The translations under genes were made by a program, and so were the position numbers. Shown here piece by piece: positions 42,520 through 51,883 of a stretch of DNA of 64,000 nucleotides. Below the pieces are notes generated by a model. It was given only the letters and a program-made list of their open reading frames with translations. It had not been told where the DNA came from and did not search any database. Numbering within the stretch: position 1 is the first letter of the stretch; the number at the start of each line of letters is the position of its first letter. The DNA is from Nonomuraea turcica (GTDB taxonomy: Bacteria > Actinomycetota > Actinomycetes > Streptosporangiales > Streptosporangiaceae). The stretch lies in assembly GCF_030718205.1 (NCBI RefSeq), contig NZ_JAUZQF010000031.1, positions 1 to 64,000 on the forward strand. Direction: 5' to 3'.

Positions 42520-42978
42520 ATGGACATCCAGATCAGCATCACCGGCCGGATCGCTTTCGAGCCTCGCTTCTTCCCGGTCTCCAACAACGCACCCGCCATG
42601 TGGGCGGCGACGCTGGAGGTCAACGGGCCGCCCACGCCCGGCCGCGGCGGATCCGCCTACATCCCGACCCGGCACGTTGAGGTGGTGACCTACGGGGTGG
42701 CGGCCATCCGCGCGAGCCAGTCGTACCGCAAGGGACACGTGATCGTGGTCCAGGGCTGTGACCTGATCGCCCGTAGCTACGACACCAAGGACCGTGCGAA
42801 CAAGCCGATCGTGCGCGCCGTGATCAAGATCACCGCCACCGCGATCGGGCTGTGCTCGCGCTACGACGTGGTGTCCGAGGCCGAGACCGCTTGGCCACCG
42901 GCCGGCACCGCCTCCCCGCGGATGGTGCAGGGCGGTACGCCCACGACCACCGAGGTGCCCGCCGCCGCGGCCGCCTGA
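42520..42978 (+). CDS. Single-stranded DNA-binding protein-like (OB fold)
   Basis: The ATG at 42520 after gggagg gives 152 aa. MDIQISITGRIAFEPRFFPV, FVEV-like strands and SYRKGHVIVVQGCDLIARSY follow the strand order and the GxxVxVxG pattern of SSB proteins. It lacks the acidic C-terminal tip of chromosomal SSB and has an Ala/Thr tail. This type is common on actinomycete plasmids and phages. It heads the recombination/partition block. Confidence 0.65.
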   Translation: MDIQISITGRIAFEPRFFPVSNNAPAMWAATLEVNGPPTPGRGGSAYIPTRHVEVVTYGVAAIRASQSYRKGHVIVVQGCDLIARSYDTKDRANKPIVRAVIKITATAIGLCSRYDVVSEAETAWPPAGTASPRMVQGGTPTTTEVPAAAAA

Positions 42979-43159
42979 CCCGCTGCTCCGGTCTGAGGGC
43001 GGTCTGCTCGCCGCTGCAGACGGCCCTCACCTTCGTCTTCCGCCGCCCGCGCACACGCCGTCGCACGCCCGACGCGCGCAACCGCCTCCGCGCTGCGTAC
43101 GACGCGGGCGGCGGGACCTCTTCTGGCCTCGCCCCGCTTCGGAAGGAGCCACCACTCGC

Positions 43160-44989
43160 ATGTCCATCACATCGGCGGTCAACGATCCCGCTACCACTCC
43201 CGAGCCCGCCCCTGGAGCCGTCGGCACCGCGCCGGCCGCCAGCATCAAACACGAACCTGATGTCGAACGTGAACCCGGTGTCGGTCTCGAGCCGCCCGAG
43301 AACTTTCGCCTGGCGAACATCCCGGTGCGTCACCTCGGTCACTTCCCCGACAACGTGCGCGAGGACTACCACCTCACCCAGAGCTTCTGCGCCTCACTCA
43401 AGTCCGAGCAGCAGGTCCCGGTGACCGTGATCCCCATCCCGGCCGACTACCAGCGCGGCGAGGGAGAAGAAGAGCACCTGTGGTGGGTGGTCAAGGGCAA
43501 CCGGCGGCTGGCCGGCTCCCTCATGATCAACCTGCCGACGCTGCTGTGCCTGATCGACCTGACCAAGGCCGAAGACCGGGCGAGCCTGCTCGTCGACCAG
43601 GTCGTGGAGAACGACGATGAGTTCCGCCGCGGTCTGACCCCCTTCGAGCAATCCCGTGCCCTGTTCCTGGCCCACCAGCTGGGCGCCACCCGGACCGAAA
43701 TCCGCAAGAAGACCGGCCGCACCCGCGAGGAGGTCGCCCAGGCCATCACCGCGGGCAAGCTTTCCGAGCCCACCCGCCGCAGCGCCCGGGCCATGGAGTA
43801 CACCTGGACGCTCGACGAACTGGCTCTGCTGGAGGAGTTCGACGGCGATGCAGAGGCGCTGACCCAGATCGATTCGCTCATCTCCCGTTGGGGGCACTCC
43901 GGCCGGCACGCCATCGAACGCGTGCGCAGAGATCGGCAGGAGGCGGCCGCGCACGCTCAGGCCCTGGCCGACCTTGAGGCGGCCGGCATCCCCGTGACCG
44001 AGGATGAGCCGCCCGGCGCCGTCCGGCTGAGCCGCCTGGCCAGCAGAGTGGAGGGATTCGACCCCGAGCAGCACACCGACTGCCCCGGACGCGGGGCGTT
44101 CTTCTACTCCTGGCGGCAGGAGCAGGCGGAGCTGTACTGCAGCACTCCCGAACGGCACGGCTACGCCCCGCCCCCGACCATCACGCTGCCCGCCACCAAG
44201 GCGAAGGATGACGGCCCCTCCCGCAAGATCGTCGTGCAGGGGAACCGGGCATGGATGGCGGCCGCCACGGTCCGCCAGGAGTGGCTGGCCGGATTTCTGG
44301 CCCGCAAGAGCGCACCGAAGCCGGTCCAGCGATTCGTCACCCGGATACTCAATGCCATGCCGCAGGCGCTGCGCGACGAGCTCGGCCGCGTCAAGCACAC
44401 GACGCTGTACACCAAGCTCGGCGGGCCCGCCGACCTGGACGCCGCCCTGGCGTCCGCCTCACCCGGCAGGCTGGCGATGCTCCAGCTCCTGCCGATCGCT
44501 GCCGCGTTCGAGCACCAGATGAGCGAGGCCTCAGCCGAGTGCAAGAACACCTGGCGGGAGGGCCGCTACAGCCCCTGCTCGACCAGCGATGCCGCGCTGT
44601 GGCTGCGTTTTGTGGTCCAGGAGCTGGGGCCGGAGCTCGCGGACAAGGCGTACGACCCGGCGCCCATCGAGCGGGCGCTGATCGAGGGCACCGCCTACCG
44701 CGGTGACACCCCCGAGGAGGACAGCATCTCCCCCGACCCGCAGGAAGAGGCGGAGCCTCCGGCTGACCCGGCCGGCGACGAGCCTGACGAGCGCGAAGCT
44801 CTGGCCGAAGACGCCGAGGCCGAGGATGCCGGAGAGGGCGGCGGCGACGATGCGGGCAGCATCGCCGACGTGCTGGACGAGTCCGCACACGACACCTTCC
44901 TGGGGCGGGACCCGTCCGAGCCGGGCGTCGAGGTCCCGGCCTACTTCGGCGCCGCCGAGGAGTCGGCTACCGACCCGATGGCGGCCTGA
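43160..44989 (+). CDS. ParB-like partition/nuclease-fold protein
   Basis: A 609-aa protein. The N-terminal ParB domain includes IPVRHLGHFPDNVREDYHL and HLWWVVKGNRRLAGSLMINL, with the GNRR-type box. A helix-turn-helix follows (GATRTEIRKKTGRTREEVAQ). Then come a long helical middle with a CPGRGAFFYSWRQEQAELYC segment and an acidic C-terminus (EEDSISPDPQEEAEPPADPA). No ParA is adjacent, so it may be a diverged plasmid or phage regulator rather than a segregation factor. The RBS ggaaggag is 12 bases upstream. Confidence 0.75.
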   Translation: MSITSAVNDPATTPEPAPGAVGTAPAASIKHEPDVEREPGVGLEPPENFRLANIPVRHLGHFPDNVREDYHLTQSFCASLKSEQQVPVTVIPIPADYQRGEGEEEHLWWVVKGNRRLAGSLMINLPTLLCLIDLTKAEDRASLLVDQVVENDDEFRRGLTPFEQSRALFLAHQLGATRTEIRKKTGRTREEVAQAITAGKLSEPTRRSARAMEYTWTLDELALLEEFDGDAEALTQIDSLISRWGHSGRHAIERVRRDRQEAAAHAQALADLEAAGIPVTEDEPPGAVRLSRLASRVEGFDPEQHTDCPGRGAFFYSWRQEQAELYCSTPERHGYAPPPTITLPATKAKDDGPSRKIVVQGNRAWMAAATVRQEWLAGFLARKSAPKPVQRFVTRILNAMPQALRDELGRVKHTTLYTKLGGPADLDAALASASPGRLAMLQLLPIAAAFEHQMSEASAECKNTWREGRYSPCSTSDAALWLRFVVQELGPELADKAYDPAPIERALIEGTAYRGDTPEEDSISPDPQEEAEPPADPAGDEPDEREALAEDAEAEDAGEGGGDDAGSIADVLDESAHDTFLGRDPSEPGVEVPAYFGAAEESATDPMAA

Positions 44990-45074
44990 TGCCCTTCCCC
45001 TGGTCCTGCCTGTCCGCCGTCGCACCCCGGGACGCCCTCGTCCCGGGGTGCGACTCGTTCACCGAGGTGCACGC

Positions 45075-45416
45075 ATGGCACCGTCCGAATACCTGCTCAA
45101 GATCGTGGAACGCCTCGACACCCAGCATGCCGAGGACGGCCACACCGACTGCCGCAAGTGCCTGCCCAACCCCGACAGCGGCCACCAGCCGACCTGGACG
45201 ATCCATCGGCTGGCCCGCTGCTCCGGCGGCTGCGGCTGCGTCGTCCAGCTGGACCACATCGGCGCCGTCCACGACTCCAGCGGCGCCGGCGACTGGGCGG
45301 GCACCTACACCAGCCCCAGCCAGATCGGCGACCCGGCGCTGCGCCGCTTTGCCGAGGCCTTGCTGGCCGGTCATCCGCGGCCGCCGTACCCGCCGGCCCA
45401 GCGCGCCGCCGGGTGA
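45075..45416 (+). CDS. Hypothetical protein with cysteine cluster
   Basis: The ATG at 45075 gives 113 aa. Conserved-looking cysteines in HTDCRKCLPNPDSGHQ and LARCSGGCGCVVQLDH suggest metal binding. LRRFAEALLAGHPRPPYPPA ends the protein. No known domain is recognised. It lies between the ParB-like and BldC-like genes. Confidence 0.55.
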   Translation: MAPSEYLLKIVERLDTQHAEDGHTDCRKCLPNPDSGHQPTWTIHRLARCSGGCGCVVQLDHIGAVHDSSGAGDWAGTYTSPSQIGDPALRRFAEALLAGHPRPPYPPAQRAAG

Positions 45417-45506
45417 GGACCGGCAGCCCACGGCGATTCCGCCGGAATCGCCGAGCCGCCCTCGAATTCCCCGTTTGTGTCCCATCACCTCATCGAAGGA
45501 TCTGAC

Positions 45507-45701
45507 ATGACCGCTCCAGAAACCGAGCCGGTGTTGACCCCGGCCGAGGTGGCGACGATGTTCCGCGTCGACCCCAAGACCGTCACCCGCTGGGCCCAGG
45601 CCGGCAAGCTCACCTCGATTCGCACCCTCGGCGGCCACCGCCGCTACCGCGAGACCGAGGTGCGCTCGCTGCTGGCCGGCACCGACTCGGCGGGCCAGTG
45701 A
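45507..45701 (+). CDS. BldC family MerR-like DNA-binding protein
   Basis: The ATG at 45507 gives 64 aa: LTPAEVATMFRVDPKTVTRW, AQAGKLTSIRTLGGHRRYRE and VRSLLAG. This is the single winged-helix domain of BldC, a developmental regulator in Streptomyces, also found as paralogues on actinomycete mobile DNA. Its end overlaps the next gene's GTG start. Confidence 0.9.
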   Translation: MTAPETEPVLTPAEVATMFRVDPKTVTRWAQAGKLTSIRTLGGHRRYRETEVRSLLAGTDSAGQ

Positions 45702-46261
45702 CCATGGGGGCGCGCGGATTCGTCGGCTTCGTCGCCGACAAGGTCGAGAAGATCTCCTACACCCACGACGACTCCTACCCGGCCGGTGTCGGCCTGGGCG
45801 TGCTGGCGTGGCTGCGCACCGCCATGCAGGCACCGCAGGTGCTCCGGCAGCGGGTCGCCGCCGTGCGGGTGGTCAGCCCGGACAGCTCGCCCACGCAGGA
45901 CGACATCGAGCGGCTGGGCACGTACACCGACACGTTGTCCTCCACCGCACCAGGCCGTCACTGGTGGGAGCTGCTCTGGCGGACCCAGGGTGAGCCGGAG
46001 GCGATCCTGGAGGCGGGCGTCATCGTGGATGCCGGCGACTTGCCCGCCAACTCGCACTGCGAGTGGGGGTACGTGGTCGACCTCGACAGCATGGTCTTCG
46101 AGGTGTACCGGGGCCAGCAGCCCCAGCCGCACAACCGCGGCCGCTTCGTGACGGAAAACGGCCCGCGCGATCACTGTCCGGCGGCCCTGGTCACCGGCTG
46201 GCCGCTGGACCAGCTGCCGAACGAGGAGGAGTTCCTGGACGCCCTGTCCGCCGCCTCGTGA
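45698..46261 (+). CDS. Hypothetical protein
   Basis: 187 aa from a GTG overlapping the bldC-like stop; an ATG at 45704 (MGARGFVGFVADKVEKISYT) is a plausible alternative. Proteins opening G-x-R-G-x-x-G-F with a nearby HDDSYP are familiar as unknowns in actinomycete plasmids and phages. HCEWGYVVDLDSMVFEVYRG is a conserved-looking beta segment. A terminator follows at 46362. Confidence 0.6.
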   Translation: MTMGARGFVGFVADKVEKISYTHDDSYPAGVGLGVLAWLRTAMQAPQVLRQRVAAVRVVSPDSSPTQDDIERLGTYTDTLSSTAPGRHWWELLWRTQGEPEAILEAGVIVDAGDLPANSHCEWGYVVDLDSMVFEVYRGQQPQPHNRGRFVTENGPRDHCPAALVTGWPLDQLPNEEEFLDALSAAS

Positions 46262-46361
46262 CGGCCAGCACGCTCCTCCCCTTCGCTGACGTTTCACCGG
46301 CCACCGGCCGCAGCGAGCCCCTGCTCCGAGCTCGGGCATCGCCCCACGGTCTTTGTTTTCC

Positions 46362-46392
46362 GGCCCCGGCCGCCTGCCAGGCGGCCGGGGCC
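46362..46392. terminator. Very strong GC hairpin
   Basis: ggccccggccgcctg (46362-46376) pairs perfectly with caggcggccggggcc (46378-46392). It lies between the 46261 stop and the DUF932 gene at 46440, separating two transcripts. Confidence 0.7.
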
Positions 46393-46439
46393 TCCGCATC
46401 CCTGTCGTATCCCTGCCGTCCTGAAAAGGGGTCTTTGGC

Positions 46440-47579
46440 ATGTCCTCCGCATCCCCGGTCGCGCTGACCACCCGCAACGCTCGCCTAGAGGACCTGGTGG
46501 ACCTGCTGCGCCACCAGCAGGCACACAAGGTCGACGTCGTGGTCCACAGCGACCAGATCCGCGCCGTCGGCACCCGGCTGCAGCTCGTCGGCACCCAGCC
46601 GCTGCTGTCACCGAACGGCGTCACCAGCACCGCCGGCCTGTACCTGCCGACGCAGGTGTGCGACCAGGGCCTGGCCGGAAAGCTGGGCATCCCGCAGCAG
46701 TACCTGCGCCGCCTGCGCGCCGAGAAGCCGGCCCTGTACGACGCCAACGTCAACGGCTGGATGGAGACCGCCGGCCGCCGTTTCCTGCTGCGTGGCCTGC
46801 ACACCGGCGGCGGCGAAGGCATCGCCCGGGCGTTCTTGAGTGACAGCTACCGCATCATCGACAACCTCGATGTGCTGACGGCCGCGCTGAAAGGCGTGCA
46901 CCAGGCCGGCGTCGAGGTCCAGATCGACGGCTGCGACCTGACCGAGCGCCGCATGTACGTGCGGGTGGTGTGCGAGCAGGTCCGCGCCCTGGCCCCCGAC
47001 CTGCTGCGCGACTACCGCAGTCCGGTCACCGGCGCTGCTGGTGCCGACAACCCGATCGTGTTCGCCGGGTTCCTGCTGTCCAACAGCGAGACCGGCTGCG
47101 GAGCCTTCACGCTCATCCCCCGCCTGGTCGTCCAGGTCTGCCGCAACGGCATGACCATCACCGCCGACGCACCACGGCATGTGCACCTCGGCGCACGCAT
47201 GGAGGAAGGCGTCGTGCGCTGGAGCGACGACACCGCCAAGAAGAACCTGGAGCTGATCACCGCCCAGACCCGCGACGCGGTGACCACCTTCCTGGACATC
47301 GACTACGTCCGGGCCAAGCTGCAGGAGCTGACCGGCCTGGCCCGCACTCAGATCGCCGACCCCAGCCGGACCATCGAGCTGGTGGCCAAGAAGTTGACCT
47401 TCGGCGAAGAGCACCAGGAGCAGATCCTCGCCCACTTCATCAAGGGAGCCGACCTGACGGCGGGCGGCGTCATGCACGCCATCACCAGCGTCGCCCAGAC
47501 GCTGCCCAACGCCGACACGGCGTATGAGATGGAGAGCCAGGCGCTGCGCGCGATGCAGCTGGCCGCCACCGGCCGCTGA
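46440..47579 (+). CDS. DUF932 domain-containing protein
   Basis: A 379-aa protein with the DUF932 pattern: SDSYRIIDNLDVLTAALKGV, RMYVRVVCEQVRALAPDLLR, GFLLSNSETGCGAFTLIPRL, and VQVCRNGMTITADAPRHVHL. The family is common on plasmids and phages and has no settled function. It neighbours a PD-(D/E)XK nuclease and an RDF, consistent with a role in mobile DNA recombination. The ATG at 46440 has an aaaagggg site. Confidence 0.85.
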   Translation: MSSASPVALTTRNARLEDLVDLLRHQQAHKVDVVVHSDQIRAVGTRLQLVGTQPLLSPNGVTSTAGLYLPTQVCDQGLAGKLGIPQQYLRRLRAEKPALYDANVNGWMETAGRRFLLRGLHTGGGEGIARAFLSDSYRIIDNLDVLTAALKGVHQAGVEVQIDGCDLTERRMYVRVVCEQVRALAPDLLRDYRSPVTGAAGADNPIVFAGFLLSNSETGCGAFTLIPRLVVQVCRNGMTITADAPRHVHLGARMEEGVVRWSDDTAKKNLELITAQTRDAVTTFLDIDYVRAKLQELTGLARTQIADPSRTIELVAKKLTFGEEHQEQILAHFIKGADLTAGGVMHAITSVAQTLPNADTAYEMESQALRAMQLAATGR

Positions 47580-47685
47580 CCCCGCCCCGCCCGTCCTCGC
47601 CACCGGGGCGCGGCCCGGCCGCCCCGCCAGGCCGCACTCTTTTCGCATTCCCCCTTGTCCCCCCGTTCCAGAAAGGGAGGCGCTC

Positions 47686-48141
47686 GTGGTGTGCCTGTCC
47701 GACCTGCCCATCCCGGCCCCACGTCCCAGCTCGACCACGTCTCAGCCCTCAACAGCCTCGCCAACCGGCGGGCCCCTGTCTGACGTGCAGGCGCTCGAAG
47801 CCATCTACCACCGGCTGCTGAGCGACCACGGCGACTGGGGCGGCGACACCCTGCAGGCCATCAGCGACATCATGATCCTGACCGGCCGCAGCATCGTCGA
47901 TGTCGAGGCGATCGAGGCGGAGATGATGGAAAGCAGCATCGGCTGGCCCATCGCCCGCGTCCACGCCGACCAGGTCACCGGCTACATCCACCAGGCGGTC
48001 GACGGCGGCATCGTCGTCGACCTCTACACCCGCGACCAGGACGCCGCCGACCGGCTGCGCGTCCTGGTCGACGGACAGCCGGTGTACGGCGCGCCGCTGC
48101 CCGAGCCCGTGGCTGCCGCGCGCCGGCCCCAGCCGCGATGA
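47686..48141 (+). CDS. Hypothetical protein
   Basis: 151 aa from the GTG at 47686 (gaaagggagg site); a GTG 3 bases downstream is equally spaced. After a Ser/Pro/Thr-rich start, the helical part reads LSDVQALEAIYHRLLSDHGD and DIMILTGRSIVDVEAIEAEM, then a beta-rich end with YTRDQDAADRLRVLVDGQPV. No family recognised. It overlaps the next gene by 4 bp. Confidence 0.55.
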   Translation: MVCLSDLPIPAPRPSSTTSQPSTASPTGGPLSDVQALEAIYHRLLSDHGDWGGDTLQAISDIMILTGRSIVDVEAIEAEMMESSIGWPIARVHADQVTGYIHQAVDGGIVVDLYTRDQDAADRLRVLVDGQPVYGAPLPEPVAAARRPQPR

Positions 48142-49101
48142 GCGCCCACGGCCGCCCGGCCCAATTGGACGAGGCGGACTACGCGCCGCAGCACGCCGTG
48201 GCCACCTCCCACGGCCGCTACTACGACGACCCGGCCCACCCCGGACGCCTGCTCGTATCGGTCACCAACGTGCTCAACCAGCTCGCCATCGACGCACTCC
48301 CGCCGGCAGCCGCCAAAGTCACTGCCGAATGGTTCGCCGAAAACCTGCCAGCAGCGATCCGTGCGGCCGCCGACCCCGACGAGCTGACCGAGTTCGTCCG
48401 CCAGGCCAAGGCCACCTACAAACAGGAGTGGGAGAAACGCCGCGAACTCGGCAGCCGCATCCACCGCCAAGCCCACGCCATCAACCTCGGTGGCGCGCCG
48501 ATCGCCCCCGATCCTGACGCCGAGCCGTTCGTCGGCTCCTACCGCCAGTGGCTGGCCGACTTCGGGATCGACATCGACCGCGACGTCGCCGCCGCCGAGT
48601 GCACCATGCTGCACCGCGAGTTCGGCTACGCCGGCACCAGCGACCTGTGGGTCTGGTTGCGGTTCGACGCCCCGACCTCGCCGCTGGTGCCCCGCTACCG
48701 GCCGCACAAGGTGCCCGCCGACCCACTGCCTACCCCGTCCGGGCTGTGGCTGGTGGACATCAAGACGTCCCTCAAACACCCGGCCTCCACGGTGTGGGAG
48801 GACTACCCGCTGCAACTGGCCGCGCTGCGGCGGGCGCCGGTCGCGCTGGTCTGCCCGCCCGAGTGCCGATACGGCACAGCCGAGCACCACGACGCCAGCC
48901 ATGAAGTCCCCACCCCGCGACTTCGCCGGCGCCGCGGTGCTCAACCTGCGCACCACCGGCTACGGGTTCATCCCGCTGCCCGCCGATGAGCAGGCGTTCG
49001 CCGCCTTCCGCGGGCTGCAGCCGGTCACCCACTACCTGCACACCCGCGACCTGCGCGGCTACAAGCCCATCCAGCCACCCACCAGAAAGGACGCCGCCTG
49101 A
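48138..49101 (+). CDS. PD-(D/E)XK exonuclease-like protein (frameshift near 48905)
   Basis: The N-terminal reading frame contains RRELGSRIHRQAHAINLGG, GYAGTSDLWVWLRF (Asp) and LWLVDIKTSLKHPASTVWED (D-x-K), then YPLQLAALRRAP as the QxxxY-like helix. This is the RecB/Cas4-like nuclease pattern. At the C-run near 48905 the frame shifts: the natural continuation GAAVLNLRTTGYGFIPLPAD to QPPTRKDAA ends at 49101 in another frame. The unshifted frame ends at 48989. The gene sits before the gp3-like RDF and probably acts in recombination of the same mobile unit. Confidence 0.65.
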
Positions 49102-50078
49102 TGCCGGTCGACCCCGCCGTCTTCGCGAGCATCCGCCGCCGGCAACGCGCCTACTGGCCCGACGGCCACATCCGCCTCGGCGACAGCGTGCCGGCCAAGA
49201 ACGGCGGAGTGCGCCCGACGAAGCTGTTCACCTTCCGCTTCAGCTCACCCTCGAAGGCGATGATCGAGGCCGCCGCCGACCTGTACGGCGGCACCGTCGT
49301 CGAGATGACCCGCGGCATGGACAAGTGGCAGGTCATCACCGACGCCGAAGAGATCCCCGTGCTGCTGCCCCGCGCGCCGCTCACCCAGTGGCTGGAGCTC
49401 TGGGACGGCCCGTACTGTGTGCGCCGCTGCGACGGCGCCACGATCGAGCACAAGTCCAGCCGGCCATGCCTGTGCAAGGCCGAAGGCCACCTGCGCTGCA
49501 CCGTCAAGACCCGACTGTCGGTGCTGCTGCAGGACGTGCCGAGCCTGGGCACCTGGCTGCTGGTCACCGAAGGGCTGAACGCCGCCGAGGACCTCCCCAA
49601 CCGGGCCGCCATGATCGAGAAGATCGGCGACTACGTCGACGCCTGGCTGATGGTCACCAAAGGCAGCACCCTCGAGAACGGCAAGCCGGTGACCTTCCCC
49701 GTGCCTCGCCTACGCGTGGAGGGCATCTCCCCCCGCCAGGTGATGACCGGCACCGTCCCCGAGCGATCCGCCGTGGCCACCAGCAGCGCGCCCGAGCTCA
49801 CCACCGACAACCACACCTCCGACTACATCGCCCAGGCCGTGGCCGCCACCTCACCCGAGCAGGTGCGCGCGATCTGGCGGCAGGCAAGCCAGGCCGGGCA
49901 CCTCACCCAGCAGCTGCGCACTGTGCTCAACGCACTCGGCGCCGCCCTCAGCGCCGACCAAAAGCAAGTCCCGCACGGCGCCGGCGACCAGAACGACGCG
50001 CAGACCGCCTCCCAGCCGGTGAAGGCTCCCTCCTCCACACCGACCGACCCGATCAGCCACGCCGAAGAGGTGGGATAG
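49101..50078 (+). CDS. Recombination directionality factor (phiC31 gp3-like)
   Basis: 325 aa. TKLFTFRFSSPSKAMIEAAA, DLYGGTVVEMTRGMDKWQVI, LWDGPYCVRRCDGATIEH, SRPCLCKAEGHLRCTVKTRL and LLQDVPSLGTWLLVTEGLNA follow the order of the gp3 family, which switches large serine integrases from integration to excision. No large serine integrase is visible in this window. In frame, beyond the TAG at 50076-50078, coding-like sequence (DDEQDAEWWRQRILTLWQGG and onwards) continues to a TGA at 50318, so the gene may be cut by a nonsense mutation. Confidence 0.8.
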   Translation: MPVDPAVFASIRRRQRAYWPDGHIRLGDSVPAKNGGVRPTKLFTFRFSSPSKAMIEAAADLYGGTVVEMTRGMDKWQVITDAEEIPVLLPRAPLTQWLELWDGPYCVRRCDGATIEHKSSRPCLCKAEGHLRCTVKTRLSVLLQDVPSLGTWLLVTEGLNAAEDLPNRAAMIEKIGDYVDAWLMVTKGSTLENGKPVTFPVPRLRVEGISPRQVMTGTVPERSAVATSSAPELTTDNHTSDYIAQAVAATSPEQVRAIWRQASQAGHLTQQLRTVLNALGAALSADQKQVPHGAGDQNDAQTASQPVKAPSSTPTDPISHAEEVG

Positions 50079-50356
50079 GACGACGAGCAGGACGCCGAGT
50101 GGTGGCGGCAGCGCATCCTCACCCTGTGGCAGGGCGGCATGAGCGACCTGCACGAAGCCTTCTTCGACAAGACCACGACCACGATGCGGCGCGCCAGCCT
50201 CGCACAGCTGAAGGACTTCGCCGCCCTGTGCCAGCAGGTCCACGCCGACCCGGGCGCCGACGTCATGGACGCCGTCCTCGGCGACGAGGACCCCTCCGGC
50301 CCCACTCCACAAGAGTGATCAACCGCCCGTCAACGGGCCGTTCCCATCCCAGCCGT

Positions 50357-50389
50357 CCCCGGACCGCCAACGCGGAGTCCGGGGCTTTT
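50357..50389. terminator. Intrinsic terminator with T-run
   Basis: ccccggac (50357-50364) pairs with gtccgggg (50377-50384) and is followed by cttttc. It lies 38 bases after the read-through end at 50318, which supports that end as the original stop. Confidence 0.75.
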
Positions 50390-50408
50390 CGTTCCTCGAG
50401 GAGAATCG

Positions 50409-51140
50409 ATGATCGCTCACAGTCCTCCCGGTGAACTGGCCGTGCTCTACTACGACAGCATCGCCGGCGGCCGCAGCCGCAACGCCGACTACCTCCACAT
50501 CTGCGACGGCGGCCCCTCGATGGCCCTTGCTGTTGCGGACGGCGAAGGCGACCATCCCGACGCCGCCGAGTGCGCACAGATCACCGCCCAGATCGCCGCC
50601 GCGGTGGCGTCCTCGACCGGCAACCCGGTCGAGGCGTTGCGCGCGGCCAAGCAGTACGTCGACGACCGCAATCACCCCGTCCCTCCCGGCCAGGAGGGCG
50701 TGAGCACCGCCACGGTCGTGGCCATCAACCGGTTCAGCGGCATCAGCCTGGCCTGGGCCGGGAACTCGCCCGTCTGGGGCATCACCCCGACCGGCGAGGT
50801 GGTGGGGCTGACCGTCCCGTCCTGCCACCCCACGACGACCCCGTGCAACGTCTCGCAGCGGCACAGCGGGCTGTGGCCGCACTCCCGCACCGTCGACATC
50901 GGGCATTTCGTCCGCCTGATCGTGGCCACCGACGGCCTGACCGGGCATCTGTCGCGCGATCGGCCCGACCACATGGCCGCGATGACCGACCGCTTGGCTG
51001 ACCTAGCCGGCATCCACCAGGAAGGCGGATACGCGCTGGCACAGCTGCTCTGGCTGGCCGAAAGCTGTCGCGGCCGCGACAACATCACCGTCGCCGTCAT
51101 CGACCTGCTTGACCACCACCGGGAGGGCAGTCAGCGATGA
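50409..51140 (+). CDS. PP2C-type protein phosphatase-like
   Basis: 243 aa from the ATG at 50409 (gagga site). Metal-binding Asp residues appear in MALAVADGEGDHPD, RLIVATDGLTGHL and CRGRDNITVAVIDL, and the central VSTATVVAINRFSGISLAWA strand pair fits. This is the PPM fold in compact form. It could dephosphorylate Ser/Thr targets. A kinase partner is not encoded nearby. It is coupled to the next small ORF. Confidence 0.75.
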   Translation: MIAHSPPGELAVLYYDSIAGGRSRNADYLHICDGGPSMALAVADGEGDHPDAAECAQITAQIAAAVASSTGNPVEALRAAKQYVDDRNHPVPPGQEGVSTATVVAINRFSGISLAWAGNSPVWGITPTGEVVGLTVPSCHPTTTPCNVSQRHSGLWPHSRTVDIGHFVRLIVATDGLTGHLSRDRPDHMAAMTDRLADLAGIHQEGGYALAQLLWLAESCRGRDNITVAVIDLLDHHREGSQR

Positions 51141-51238
51141 GGGCGCACGCCATGAACACACCCGCCACGACCGGCGGTGACCGCAGCCACGCCGGCCCCG
51201 TCTACCGGACGATCATGTTCGACGGGCTCGACGCATGA
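51137..51238 (+). CDS. 33-aa peptide coupled on both sides
   Basis: MRAHAMNTPATTGGDRSHAG continues to FDGLDA. The ATG overlaps the phosphatase stop and the TGA overlaps the next ATG (ATGA at both ends). It may be a translational relay rather than a functional peptide. Confidence 0.4.
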   Translation: MRAHAMNTPATTGGDRSHAGPVYRTIMFDGLDA

Positions 51239-51867
51239 GCCCCCGCATTCCCAAGCGCATGGCCGGTTGCCCCGTCCACGGCGGCCTAGCCCTTCCGCAG
51301 GTGGCTGCCCGGCACACCAACGACCGGCGGCCGCCACTGTTCGGCATCAACCACCCCGGGCGCGTCAACAACCTGCTGGCCGGCAGAGGCTGCGGCGGCT
51401 GCGGTCAGCCGCTGTCGAGAAGAGCCGGCGGCAAGTACACGCTTCTGCTGCGGCCCGCGGACTTCACCCGCGGCTACTCCGCCGAGCCCGCGCTCCATCC
51501 CTCCGATTGCGCCCGGTACGCGATCGAGGCGTGCCCGCTGTTGAACGGCCGGATGACCAGCTACCGCAGCACGCGCCGCGACCTGGAGGCCGAACGCTGC
51601 GGCCAGCCGGACTGCGACTGCCGGCTATGGGCCAACTCCGACGACCACGAGGCGCGGGCAGGCGCGAGCGCGTCCCCGGTCTACGCCGCGGTGTTTCGGC
51701 AGGAGGACTACCGGCTGCGCTGGGGTGATGTGCGCGAGCACCGCGACGTGCTGCTCGGCGTCGCCCTGTCCGGCATCGAACCGCTGTCGATCCGGCTGGT
51801 CACCAAGGGTGACCCGTCGGTTTTGGACTTCACCCGCGCTCTGCTCATGAACCTTCCGCTGACCTGA
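51235..51867 (+). CDS. Hypothetical zinc-binding-like protein
   Basis: 210 aa. CPVHGGLALPQVAARHTNDR, GRGCGGCGQPLSRRAGG and EACPLLNGRMTSYRS, CGQPDCDCRLW give several Cys/His pairs suited to metal binding. A family with this layout is common on actinomycete plasmids; function unknown. Confidence 0.6.
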   Translation: MSPRIPKRMAGCPVHGGLALPQVAARHTNDRRPPLFGINHPGRVNNLLAGRGCGGCGQPLSRRAGGKYTLLLRPADFTRGYSAEPALHPSDCARYAIEACPLLNGRMTSYRSTRRDLEAERCGQPDCDCRLWANSDDHEARAGASASPVYAAVFRQEDYRLRWGDVREHRDVLLGVALSGIEPLSIRLVTKGDPSVLDFTRALLMNLPLT

Positions 51868-51883
51868 AAGGGGCACCCTCACG

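Noticed and set aside
42188..42688. 166-codon plus-strand ORF before the SSB-like gene
   Set aside because: Pro/Arg-rich, overlaps the SSB-like start in another frame and has no motif.
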